Source: WYZ-LMO6 sp964509845
Lineage (GTDB): Archaea; Hadarchaeota; Hadarchaeia; Hadarchaeales; WYZ-LMO6
Reading direction: 5' to 3'
DNA: 64,000 nt
NCBI GenBank assembly: GCA_964509845.1
Contig: CAZDZG010000001.1
Span: 11,641 to 75,640 of the forward strand
Positions 15,483 to 23,381 of this stretch are shown piece after piece. How positions within the stretch are numbered: position 1 is the first letter of the stretch; the number at the start of each line of letters is the position of its first letter. The notes beneath the pieces were generated by a model. The model worked only from the letters and a program-made list of their open reading frames with translations. It was not told the DNA's origin and searched no databases. Position numbers and translations under genes: made by a program.

Positions 15483-16174
15483 CACAACACCTTGATCTGG
15501 GCCTCTCCCCTCGTCAGCTCGTTGATTTTGTCAAAGAACTCCGGCTGAAGACCGGCCGGGATTTCCACCAGCATGGCGAGGGAACCATCCTGGAGCCACT
15601 CCTCCTTCTTCACCTCCGCCATGCTTTTGATCACGTGCATGGACCTTCCGGCATAGGAGGGGGGGATCTTCAGGGCTATCCTCCTCGTTTCGAACTTCAG
15701 GGGAAGGATGGACTGGAGGGCCTTCAGGACGAGGGGGAGCTGCTCCTCCGCCGTCTTGAACTCGTCTATTCCCACCTTGGCCCTCCTCAGGGCCTCCTCC
15801 ACCCTTGCCGGGGGGTGGGGAAGGCCTGTCTGGGGATTGATGGCCCTCCTGGAGATGAGGGCGACGAGCTGCTTCAGCCTCTCCTCCCTCATCCTCTTCC
15901 TCTGTTCGGTGGTCAGCTGGATCCTCCCCTTCCTTAGGATCTGCTCCACCACCTTCTCCAGCTCGTCGGTCCCGAAAACCTTCACCAGGGAATCCCTGGA
16001 GGCCACTTCCCCCTTTCCGGCGTCCTTGAAGACCTTCTCCACGGCGAGAAGGTCCCTCATCTCCACCCTCTTTCCCTCTCTGAAGGCCATGGCCAGCTCT
16101 GGATCCACCAGGATCTCAAAATCCATGCCTTGGGAGGAGAATCTCGCTATGACGGCATCCTCCAGCTTTACCAT
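15482..16174 (-). CDS. Ribosome maturation protein SBDS (SDO1)
   Basis: A 230-residue three-domain SBDS protein. The N-terminal FYSH domain has VIARFSSQGMDFEILVDPE. Then comes the helical middle domain, with TTEQRKRMREERLKQLVALISRRA in two runs, and a ferredoxin-like C-terminal domain. In eukaryotes it acts with EFL1 to release eIF6 from 60S subunits; in archaea a late ribosome maturation role is inferred. It is encoded between the proteasome alpha subunit and the exosome genes, its usual archaeal home. Confidence 0.95.
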   Translation of the reverse strand: MVKLEDAVIARFSSQGMDFEILVDPELAMAFREGKRVEMRDLLAVEKVFKDAGKGEVASRDSLVKVFGTDELEKVVEQILRKGRIQLTTEQRKRMREERLKQLVALISRRAINPQTGLPHPPARVEEALRRAKVGIDEFKTAEEQLPLVLKALQSILPLKFETRRIALKIPPSYAGRSMHVIKSMAEVKKEEWLQDGSLAMLVEIPAGLQPEFFDKINELTRGEAQIKVL

Positions 16175-16181
16175 TTTCTCC

Positions 16182-16904
16182 CTACTTCAGCTTGGAGAGG
16201 TGGCTGGCTATTTCTTCCGCGGTAAGCTTCTGGAACCTCCTGGTCTTCACGGGAACCACCGCCACCTCCAGCTTGTTTGGCTCCAGCTCCCCCTCTATCA
16301 CCAGCTTCAGGGCCCTGAAGGCCAGGAGGATGGCTTCCTCCAGGCTCATCTTTTCGGAGTACTCCTTCTCCAGGAACTCCACAACCACAGGGGCCCCTCC
16401 CCCTATGGCCTGGGCCTTGTAGGCCGCCACCACCCCGCTCGGATCGGTTTCGAAAAGCTGGGGGCCATTCCTGTCCACTCCACCCACCAGCAGCCTCACG
16501 CCGAAGGGCCTGACTCCCCCATGCTGGGTATAGAGCTGTTTCAGGTCCCCGATGTGTCTGGCTATGGATTGCACGCTGGCGGGCTCGTCATACCTGAGGC
16601 GGTTGATCTGGGCCTCTATCCTGGCATTCTCGATCAGGATCCTGGCATCGGCTATCAGGCCGGAGGCCGCCGCCCCTATGTGCTCGTCTATCTGGAAGAT
16701 CTTCTCGATGGAGTAATCCTCGGCCAGTCTGCTCCTGAGCCTCTTCTCGGCGGAGAAGACCACGCCGTCCTTGGTCTTTATGCCCAGGGCCGTCAGACCT
16801 TTCTTTACGGCCTCCTGGGCGTACTGAACCTGAAACAACTTTCCGTCTGGGCTGAAGACCGTAATGGCTCTATCGTATCCGGCGCCGGGTGGAGCAAAGA
16901 CCAT
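16182..16904 (-). CDS. psmA: Proteasome alpha subunit
   Basis: A 240-residue alpha subunit of the 20S proteasome. It carries the GYDRAITVFSPDGKLFQVQYAQ signature of the N-terminal helix that gates the pore, and no N-terminal catalytic threonine. Alpha rings receive unfolded substrates from ATPases such as CDC48, also encoded here. A frame extension to a TTG at 16913 exists, but the ATG at 16904 is 25 bases from the TATA element at 16930-16937 and gives the family N-terminus. Confidence 0.96.
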   Translation of the reverse strand: MVFAPPGAGYDRAITVFSPDGKLFQVQYAQEAVKKGLTALGIKTKDGVVFSAEKRLRSRLAEDYSIEKIFQIDEHIGAAASGLIADARILIENARIEAQINRLRYDEPASVQSIARHIGDLKQLYTQHGGVRPFGVRLLVGGVDRNGPQLFETDPSGVVAAYKAQAIGGGAPVVVEFLEKEYSEKMSLEEAILLAFRALKLVIEGELEPNKLEVAVVPVKTRRFQKLTAEEIASHLSKLK

Positions 16905-16929
16905 ATGAACCAACTTATTGGGGGTAGGT

Positions 16930-16937
16930 TTATATTT
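16930..16937 (-). promoter_or_regulatory. TATA element of psmA
   Basis: Minus-strand AATATAAA lies between rnp2 and psmA with 25 bases to the psmA ATG. It implies an internal promoter for the psmA-SBDS-exosome part of the long minus-strand run. Confidence 0.6.
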
Positions 16938-16959
16938 AATCCCATCGGCCGTGAGACCC

Positions 16960-17253
16960 TCAGGGCCCCTTCAGAGATCCCATCTTCCTTTCCACCATCC
17001 GCTTGGCTCCCTTTATGGTCCCGGAGACCCCCACCACCTTGAGTTTTCCCTCAAGCTCCAGCGGACCCAGCTTCCCTTTGAGCTCCCCCACCTGGAGGTG
17101 TCCGCACCGTAGGAGGACCAAGCGGGGGCTGAGGGGAATCAGCTTCAGGCCGGATCCGGAGTGGTCTACTCCCGCCTCCCTGAGCAAGGCCTCGTGGTTT
17201 TCGCCTTCCCTCAGCTCCAAAATCAGATACCTCCTCCTTATTTTTTCCCTCAT
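16960..17253 (-). CDS. rnp2: RNase P protein component 2 (Pop5)
   Basis: A 97-residue Pop5-type protein of RNase P, which trims tRNA 5' ends. The RRYLILEL opening, the LVLLRCGHLQVGELKGKL strand-helix and the closing VVGVSGTIKGAKRMVERKMG are typical; the VSGTIK segment is the family hallmark. It is shorter than most archaeal Pop5 proteins (about 110-120) in the middle region. An ATGA overlap couples it to the COG1325 gene, its usual partner. Confidence 0.88.
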   Translation of the reverse strand: MREKIRRRYLILELREGENHEALLREAGVDHSGSGLKLIPLSPRLVLLRCGHLQVGELKGKLGPLELEGKLKVVGVSGTIKGAKRMVERKMGSLKGP

Positions 17254-17669
17254 TCCCCCTCCCCGCGGAAGAACTCGGCGATCTTCCTCTCCGGGGCCTT
17301 CGGCTTCAGGGTGAGGTGTATCACCTCATCCCCCCTCCCCAGCACCCATCTCCCCTTACAGGCCTCCTGCTTGTCCAACCTGAGGTACAGGTTTCCCCTC
17401 TTGTCCATGAACTCCTTCAGCCTGGAGGCCAGCTCTTCCCTCCCCTCCAGCCTGGGCAGGAGGTTGGAGAGGAAACCCTCTATCTCCCCGCTCTTCTTAA
17501 GCCTGGCCTCAGCCCAGACCAGGAGGTTTCCGTAGTGTCCCTCCAGCTCCGTCCTCTTCACCTCCACCCCTGCCGGGAGGAGGGACTTCAGGAGCCCCAG
17601 CAGCCTCTCCTCATCCTCCGTGGCGTGTATGAACATCCTTATCCTGATCTCCCTGAAGGGGGCCTTCAC
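17250..17669 (-). CDS. COG1325 RNA-binding protein (predicted exosome-associated)
   Basis: A 139-residue DUF54/COG1325 protein. The IRIRMFIHATEDEERLLGLLKSL beginning, the ELEGHYGNLLVWAEARL middle and the RLDKQEACKGRWVLGRGDEVIHL end match this archaeal RNA-binding family, related to the UPF0201/L5-like fold. Its conserved linkage to rnp2 and exosome genes led to a proposed role in RNA processing; direct function is not known. GTG start. Confidence 0.85.
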   Translation of the reverse strand: MKAPFREIRIRMFIHATEDEERLLGLLKSLLPAGVEVKRTELEGHYGNLLVWAEARLKKSGEIEGFLSNLLPRLEGREELASRLKEFMDKRGNLYLRLDKQEACKGRWVLGRGDEVIHLTLKPKAPERKIAEFFRGEGE

Positions 17670-17698
17670 GTTCTAAGTTGGGGAACCGGGGAAAAAGC

Positions 17699-18130
17699 TT
17701 AGGCTCGGAGCCCCCTGGCCTTCTTTCCCGCCGAGGTCAAGCCCCTGAACACCCTCCCCTTGGCCTTTATCTGGGAAAGCTGGGGATCGCTCTTGATCAC
17801 CGGGTGATGGGGATCGATCATTATCACCTCGTAGTACTCGTACCTGCCGTCGGAGGCCACCCAGTAGGAGTTCAAGACCTCCAGGTTGGGATACTTCCTG
17901 GCGGCCCTCTCCTCCGCCATCCACTGGAGGCTCTTGCCGGGGGTAAACTTCAGGACCCCCATCCTCTTGGGCTTCCTCCCCCTGGAGGGTCTCGGCTTCC
18001 TCCTCCCCCCCTTCCTGACCCTCACCCTCACCACCACCACCCCCTGCTTGGCCTTGTAACCCAGTCTCCTGGCCCTCGCCAGCTTGGTGGGCTTGGGAAT
18101 CCTCACCACCGAGGGCTCCTCGGCCTTCAT
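17699..18130 (-). CDS. rpl15e: Ribosomal protein L15e, short form
   Basis: A 143-residue L15e whose body is well conserved: RARRLGYKAKQGVVVVRVRV, GGRRKPRPSRGRKPKRMGVLK, and a C-terminal RGLTSAGKKARGLR. Family members are about 190 residues and begin with some 40 residues (a YKYIREAWK-type segment) that are absent here. The missing part is not found upstream because the serA gene ends in an ATGA overlap with this start. Either the N-terminus has been lost or it is encoded elsewhere. L15e is a large-subunit protein close to the peptidyl transferase region. Confidence 0.9.
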   Translation of the reverse strand: MKAEEPSVVRIPKPTKLARARRLGYKAKQGVVVVRVRVRKGGRRKPRPSRGRKPKRMGVLKFTPGKSLQWMAEERAARKYPNLEVLNSYWVASDGRYEYYEVIMIDPHHPVIKSDPQLSQIKAKGRVFRGLTSAGKKARGLRA

Positions 18131-19047
18131 CTTCCCCCCTCTTCCTGCAGCTCTTTTACCTTTTCCGCGAGGATGAGGGAAATGTTCCTCTGGGCCTCCA
18201 CGGTGGAGGCGCCCAGATGGGGGGTGGGTATGACCCGATCCATCAGCACGAGTTCCCAGTTTTCGGGAGGCTCTTTCTCGAAGACATCGAGACAGGCACC
18301 CCCTATCCTCCCCTCCTTGAGGGCTCTGAGGAGGGCCTTTTCGTCCACGATCTTCCCCCTGGAGGTGTTTATCAGAACCGCGGTGGGCTTCATCATGCTG
18401 AGTTCCCTCTCCCCTATCATCCTCTCGGTCTGTGGGGTGAGGGGAAGGTGAAGGGAGACGAAGTCAGACTCCCGAAGGAGGGTGGGAAGGTCCACGTACC
18501 TCACCCCCGCCCTTTCCATTTCCTCCCTCTTCACGAGATCGTGGCCCAGGACCCTCATCCCCAGGGCCAAAGCCTTCAGGGCCACCTCCCCCCCTGTCCT
18601 TCCCACCCCCACCACGCCCAGGGTCTTCCCCTTCAGCTCCGTCCCCATGAACTTTTCCTTCTCCCACCTGCCGCTCTTGAGCTCCTGATAAGCCTGGGGT
18701 ATCTTCCTGGCCCAGCAGATCATAAGCCCCAGCACCAGCTCCGCCACCGCCGTCTTGGAAGCCTCGGGAGCATAGACCACCTTTATTCCCCTCTCCTCCG
18801 CGGCCTTCACGTCTATGTTGTCTATGCCCACGCCCGCCCTGGCGATCATCTTCAGCCTCTTTCCAGCCTCGATCACCTTCCTGGTCACCTGGGTGGAGCT
18901 CCTGACGATCAGGACCTCGAAGTCCCCTATCTCCCTGCACAGCTCCTCCTCCGAGAGGTGGGGCTTCACCACCACTTCCCCCAGCCTCTCCAGCTCCCCG
19001 ATAAACTCCGGGGAGACGGGATCGGTTATGAGGATCCTCAGGACCAT
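18127..19047 (-). CDS. serA: D-3-phosphoglycerate dehydrogenase, short form
   Basis: A 306-residue D-2-hydroxyacid dehydrogenase that oxidises 3-phosphoglycerate in serine synthesis. The NAD-binding glycine loop is GVVGVGRTGGEVALKAL. The catalytic Arg is in INTSRGKIVDEKALL, Glu in DVFEKEPP and His in PHLGAST. It lacks the C-terminal ACT regulatory domain of long SerA forms, so serine feedback through ACT is not expected. Other hydroxyacid dehydrogenases look similar; SerA is favoured by RAGVGIDNIDVKAAEERGI and amino acid gene neighbours. Confidence 0.85.
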   Translation of the reverse strand: MVLRILITDPVSPEFIGELERLGEVVVKPHLSEEELCREIGDFEVLIVRSSTQVTRKVIEAGKRLKMIARAGVGIDNIDVKAAEERGIKVVYAPEASKTAVAELVLGLMICWARKIPQAYQELKSGRWEKEKFMGTELKGKTLGVVGVGRTGGEVALKALALGMRVLGHDLVKREEMERAGVRYVDLPTLLRESDFVSLHLPLTPQTERMIGERELSMMKPTAVLINTSRGKIVDEKALLRALKEGRIGGACLDVFEKEPPENWELVLMDRVIPTPHLGASTVEAQRNISLILAEKVKELQEEGGR

Positions 19048-19048
19048 T

Positions 19049-20227
19049 TCAGAGGCCCCTCTCCCCGAAGATCTGGTAGGGAAGGGTGAACAACCTGACC
19101 ATTCCCTCCGCTTCCCTCTGGTCCAGGCCTTTCTGCTTCACCGATCTCAGTTGCGGGAGGAAAAGGGAGGAGGGGGACTCCCTCTTCACGATCCTCATGC
19201 TCCCCTTGTACAGCTCCACCTCCACCGTACCGTTCACGACCTTCTGGGTGGAGTCTATGAAGGCATCCAGGTCCTTTCTCAGGGGGTGCAGCCAGGAGGC
19301 GTGATAGACCAGGTCGGCCCAGAGCTTGTCTATCTCCCTCTTCACGCGCAGCTGCTCCTTGGTCAGGGTGAGGTGCTCCAGGTCGGCATGGGCGTAGAGG
19401 AGGATGGTGGCGGCGGGGGCCTCGTAGAGCTCCCTGGATTTGAGCCCCAGCATGCCATCCTCCAGGATGTCGATAAGCCCCACCCCATTCCTTCCCCCCA
19501 CCTCATTCAGGTAAAAGATCATCTCCACGGGGTCCTTTATTCCGTCCACTTCCACCGGTACTCCCTTCTCGAAGGTTATGCTGACCACGGTGGGCTTGTC
19601 CGGGGCCTTTTCTGGAGGAGTGATCCAGAGGTAGTCCTCCGGGAACTGGGAGACCAGGTCTTCCACCTGTCCGCTGCCTATGGAGTGCGACCACATGTTT
19701 ATGTCCCCTCCCAGCTTTCCCTTGGGCCTCTTGGGCTCCACCCCCCTTTGCCTCAGCATCTCCTCCTCCTCCGCCCTGGTAAGGTTCAGCTCCCTCACCG
19801 GCGCGATGATCCTCACGTTGGGGAGGTAGTACCTGAAAACGGACTCCACCCTGAACTGGTCGTTCCCCTTCCCGGTGCACCCGTGGGCCACCGCTTCCGC
19901 CCCCTCCTCCTTGGCCACCTCCACCACCTTCGTGGCTATCAGCACCCGGCTCATGGAGGTTCCCACCGGATATCCCTCGTAGCTCCCGTTGGCCTTGATG
20001 CAACGATGAATGTACTCGGTCACGAACTCCCTCTTGCCGTCTATGAACCTTACCTCGGCACCCAGCTTCTCCGCCCTCTCAAAACCCAGCTCTATTTCCT
20101 CCTTTCCCTGCCCCACATCCACCATGACGGGTATGACCTCCTCGTATCCATACCTTTCCCTGAGGAGGGGGATCAGCAGGGTGGAATCCAGTCCTCCCGA
20201 GTATGCCAGAGCTACCTTACCGGGCAT
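19049..20227 (-). CDS. argG: Argininosuccinate synthase, copy 1
   Basis: A 392-residue enzyme joining citrulline and aspartate with ATP. The PP-loop YSGGLDST is at residues 9-16, and GCTGKGNDQFR, ATILLYAHADLEHL and YEGYPVGTSMSR are family landmarks. It overlaps argH by 11 bases and so forms an argH-argG unit. A second, clearly different argG (38520-39689) heads the arg operon. This copy has a longer middle (KRPKGKLGGDINMWSHS) and an LFLPQLRSVKQKGLDQREAEG end. Confidence 0.95.
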   Translation of the reverse strand: MPGKVALAYSGGLDSTLLIPLLRERYGYEEVIPVMVDVGQGKEEIELGFERAEKLGAEVRFIDGKREFVTEYIHRCIKANGSYEGYPVGTSMSRVLIATKVVEVAKEEGAEAVAHGCTGKGNDQFRVESVFRYYLPNVRIIAPVRELNLTRAEEEEMLRQRGVEPKRPKGKLGGDINMWSHSIGSGQVEDLVSQFPEDYLWITPPEKAPDKPTVVSITFEKGVPVEVDGIKDPVEMIFYLNEVGGRNGVGLIDILEDGMLGLKSRELYEAPAATILLYAHADLEHLTLTKEQLRVKREIDKLWADLVYHASWLHPLRKDLDAFIDSTQKVVNGTVEVELYKGSMRIVKRESPSSLFLPQLRSVKQKGLDQREAEGMVRLFTLPYQIFGERGL

Positions 20228-21740
20228 TCTCTCCTTTCCCCTGCCCCGATATATAAGCTTTCACTGTTCTTTCCAGTTCGGCCAGGGCCCTCTCCTCCTT
20301 CTTCCGCCTCCTCTCCAGCCTGATCCTCTTCTTCCTCAGCTCCGCCCACCTCCGCCTCAGCATCCTCCTAACCTCGCCGGGAGAGGGACTACCCAGGGTC
20401 CTCCTCTGCCTCAGGGAAGAGAGGGGGTCCAGACATCCCAGGATCTCCTCCCCCACCTTAACCTTCTTTCCCAGTTCCTCCCTTGCCGCCTTCTCCAGCA
20501 GCTCCACCGAGAGATCCCTGACGGTGAGGCCCGAGGCCAGCGCCTCCCTCACCGCCCTCCCCACCAGCGCATGGGCCTCCCTGAAGGAGAGCCCCACCTT
20601 CCTGACCAGGGCCTCCGCGAGGTCCCAGGCGAGGGCCCAGCTGAGGGAGGAGGAGGAGCTGAGCCTTTCCCTCCTGATCTTCAGCGTTTCCACCACCCCT
20701 TTCATGATCGCCAGGCTCTCCCTGGTCTCGTCCACGCACCTCCAAAGGGGAGGCTTCACCTGTTGCAGATCCCTGTTGTAGCCCGTGGGTATGCCCTTCA
20801 GGAGGGTGAGGAGGGAGAACAGGGCCCCGTAGACCTCTCCGGTCTTCCCCCTTATGAGCTCCAGCGTGCAGGGATTCTTCTTCTGGGGCATGGCGCTGGA
20901 GGTGGAGGAGTACTCATCGGAGAGCTCCACGTACCCAAACTCCGGCGTGGACCAGAGGATGAGGTCCTCCGCCATCCGGCTCAGGTGGCACATGATCAGG
21001 CTCATGCAAGCGGCCGCCTCCACCAGCACGTCCCTTGAGCTGACGGCATCCAGCGAGTTCTCCACCAGTCCCTCGAACCCCAGCAGGGAGGCCGTCCTCC
21101 TCCGGTTCAGGGGGAGGCTGGAGCCCCCCACGGCCCCCCCACCCAGGGGGCAGAGGTTCACTCTGCGGTAGCAATCCTCCAGCCTGTCGAAGTCCCGGAG
21201 GAAAAGGTCGACCTGGGCTAGGAAGTAATGGCCCACCGTCCCTATCTGGGCGTGCTGCGTGTGGGTCAGGAGGATGAGGGGGGTTTCCAGGTTCTCCTCC
21301 GCTCGTTCGAGCAGGGCCTCCACCAGCTCCAGCAGGGAGGAGGAGAGGTCGTTCAGGTCCCTCCTCAGCCTCATCCTGAGGTCCAGGGCCACCTGATCGT
21401 TCCTCGACCTTCCCGTGTGCAGCTTCCCCCCCACCTCCACTCCCACCTCGGCTATCACCCTTGACTCCAGGAACTCGTGCACGTCCTCGAATTTCCCCTC
21501 CAGCCTGAGCCTGCCCTCCCTGTATTCCTTCCTCATCCTCTCCAGCGAGGACAGGATTCTCCTCAGTTCCTCCCGGGAGAGGATCCCCTGCTCGTACAGC
21601 ATGATCTCGTGGGCCTCCGTCCCGTACAGGTCCTCCTCCACTATCCTCTCATCTTCCCTCAGGGAGGAAACGAACTTCAGCACCCTCTCCTCCGGTCCCT
21701 TCGAGACCCTCGCCCTGTAGATTCCCTTCTCAGCGTCCAT
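20217..21740 (-). CDS. argH: Argininosuccinate lyase
   Basis: A 507-residue fumarase/aspartase-superfamily enzyme that splits argininosuccinate into arginine and fumarate. The signature SSAMPQKKNP is intact, HTGRSRNDQVALDLR and LTHTQHAQIG carry active-site residues. It is the only argH in the window and must serve both argG copies. The C-terminus has an extra basic tail of about 40 residues (RMLRRRWAELRKKRIRLERR) not usual in the family. It overlaps leuB by 11 bases. Confidence 0.95.
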   Translation of the reverse strand: MDAEKGIYRARVSKGPEERVLKFVSSLREDERIVEEDLYGTEAHEIMLYEQGILSREELRRILSSLERMRKEYREGRLRLEGKFEDVHEFLESRVIAEVGVEVGGKLHTGRSRNDQVALDLRMRLRRDLNDLSSSLLELVEALLERAEENLETPLILLTHTQHAQIGTVGHYFLAQVDLFLRDFDRLEDCYRRVNLCPLGGGAVGGSSLPLNRRRTASLLGFEGLVENSLDAVSSRDVLVEAAACMSLIMCHLSRMAEDLILWSTPEFGYVELSDEYSSTSSAMPQKKNPCTLELIRGKTGEVYGALFSLLTLLKGIPTGYNRDLQQVKPPLWRCVDETRESLAIMKGVVETLKIRRERLSSSSSLSWALAWDLAEALVRKVGLSFREAHALVGRAVREALASGLTVRDLSVELLEKAAREELGKKVKVGEEILGCLDPLSSLRQRRTLGSPSPGEVRRMLRRRWAELRKKRIRLERRRKKEERALAELERTVKAYISGQGKGENAR

Positions 21741-22863
21741 GGAGCTCCCTCAGCTTCCTCACCACCGCATCCCCCACCTCCTGGGTCCTGCAGTTTCCCC
21801 CCAGATCACGCGTGAGGTACCGGCCCTCCCTGAGCACCTCCTTCACGGCCCTTTCCACGGCCTCGGCAGCCTCCCTCTCCCCCAGCTCCTCCAGCATCAT
21901 CTTGCCGGCCAGGATGGTGGCCATGGGATTGGCAATTCCCTTCCCCGCGTGCTTGGGGGCGGAGCCGTGGATGGGTTCAAACATGCTCACCCCCTCGGGG
22001 TTCAGGTTCCCGCCGGGGGCCATGCCCATCCCACCCTGCAGCATGGCTCCGAGATCGGTCAGGATGTCCCCGAACATGTTGGGGGTGACCACCACCTCGT
22101 AGTGCTCGGGGTTCTTCACCATCCACATGGCTACGGCATCCACGAAGGCGAATTCCGCCTCCACCCCCGCATAATCCCTGGCCACCTCCTGGAAGACCTC
22201 CCTCCACATCCCGTAAAGGTGGGTGAGGACGTTGGCCTTGTCCACCGCCGTCACCCTCTTCCTCCCCTCCCTCCTGGCCAGCTCGAAGGCGTACCTTATC
22301 ACCCGCTCGGCCCCCCTCCTGCTCATCACCCCCACCTGGTAGGCTATCTCTTCCCCTTCCGTTTCCAGGTCCAATCCGAGCTTCAGCTGGTACAGCTTCC
22401 TTAGCACCTCGTGCTCCTCCCTCCACCTTCCCCTCCCCCTCCCCCCCAGCCCCACGTAGAAGTCCTCCGTGTTCTCCCTCACCACGTAGAAGTTGATGTC
22501 CTCGGGTCGCTTGTCCTTCAGGGGACAGGGGACCCCCGGATAAAGCTTGACGGGACGCAGGTTCACGTACTGGTCGAAGTAAAAGCGCAGGGTGAGGAGA
22601 ATGCCCTTCTCCAGCACGCCGGTGGGTACCCTGGGATCCCCCACCGCCCCCAGGTATATGGCATCGAACTTGGACAGCTCCTTCAGATCCTCCTCCTCCA
22701 GCAGGCGCCCCGTTCTCAGGTAATACTCCCCCCCGTACGGGAACTCCTCGAACTGAAACTCCACCCCCATCAGCTCGGAGACGGCCCAGAGCACCTTCAT
22801 TCCTTCCCTGATGACCTCCGGTCCCACGCCGTCCCCCGGAATGACCGCGATCTTGTGAACCAT
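21730..22863 (-). CDS. leuB: 3-Isopropylmalate dehydrogenase family
   Basis: A 377-residue decarboxylating dehydrogenase of the isocitrate/isopropylmalate family. It has IPGDGVGPEVIREGMKVL, NLRPVKLYPG, FYVVRENTEDFYVG and the Mg-binding VVTPNMFGDILTDLGAML. The next genes upstream are leuD and leuC, so 3-isopropylmalate in leucine synthesis is the best substrate assignment. The VVRENTEDFY stretch is also seen in homoisocitrate and tartrate dehydrogenase relatives, so substrate is inferred from context. ATG at 22863. Confidence 0.88.
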   Translation of the reverse strand: MVHKIAVIPGDGVGPEVIREGMKVLWAVSELMGVEFQFEEFPYGGEYYLRTGRLLEEEDLKELSKFDAIYLGAVGDPRVPTGVLEKGILLTLRFYFDQYVNLRPVKLYPGVPCPLKDKRPEDINFYVVRENTEDFYVGLGGRGRGRWREEHEVLRKLYQLKLGLDLETEGEEIAYQVGVMSRRGAERVIRYAFELARREGRKRVTAVDKANVLTHLYGMWREVFQEVARDYAGVEAEFAFVDAVAMWMVKNPEHYEVVVTPNMFGDILTDLGAMLQGGMGMAPGGNLNPEGVSMFEPIHGSAPKHAGKGIANPMATILAGKMMLEELGEREAAEAVERAVKEVLREGRYLTRDLGGNCRTQEVGDAVVRKLRELHGR

Positions 22864-22889
22864 ATCCCAACCACTTCCCGGAACCCGGA

Positions 22890-23381
22890 TTATAACCTAT
22901 CTCTCCTCTTCGCCTTGAGGTAGGGAATCAGGCCCCCCGCCCGCAGGATGGAAAGGAGGAAGTCGGGAAGGGGTTCGGCCCTCAGCTCGATTCCCCGGCT
23001 GACGTTGATCACCACCCCTTTCCCCAAGTCGTACTCCACCTCCTCCCCCTGGGAGAAGGAGGAGCTCACCCCTTTGCAGATGAGCACCGGAAGCCCCTGG
23101 TTGATGGCATTCCTGAAGAAGATCCGGGCAAAGGACTCGGCTATGACTGCCCCCACCCCGGCCCCCTTGAGGGCTAGGGGGGCCTGTTCCCTGCTGGATC
23201 CGCAGCCGAAGTTCCTTCCCGCCACGATCACGTCCCCCTTCCTTACCCGGGAGGAAAAGTCTGGCAGCAAGTTCTCAAAGACATGCTTTCCCAGCTCCTC
23301 CGGGTCCCTCTTCACCAGGTACCTGCCCGGGATGATGTCATCGGTGGAAACGTTGTCCCCCAGCACCCACACCCTGGCCAT
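22890..23381 (-). CDS. leuD: 3-Isopropylmalate dehydratase small subunit
   Basis: A 163-residue swivel-domain subunit of aconitase-type isopropylmalate isomerase. It shows DNVSTDDIIPGRYL, the substrate-specificity loop YLVKRDPEE, and GRNFGCGSSREQAPLALKGAG. The ATG at 23381 overlaps the leuC stop (TGATG). A longer in-frame reading upstream is antisense-like and only reflects leuC. With leuC it isomerises 2-isopropylmalate to 3-isopropylmalate; archaeal pairs of this size can also act on methylmalate or homoaconitate. Confidence 0.92.
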   Translation of the reverse strand: MARVWVLGDNVSTDDIIPGRYLVKRDPEELGKHVFENLLPDFSSRVRKGDVIVAGRNFGCGSSREQAPLALKGAGVGAVIAESFARIFFRNAINQGLPVLICKGVSSSFSQGEEVEYDLGKGVVINVSRGIELRAEPLPDFLLSILRAGGLIPYLKAKRRDRL

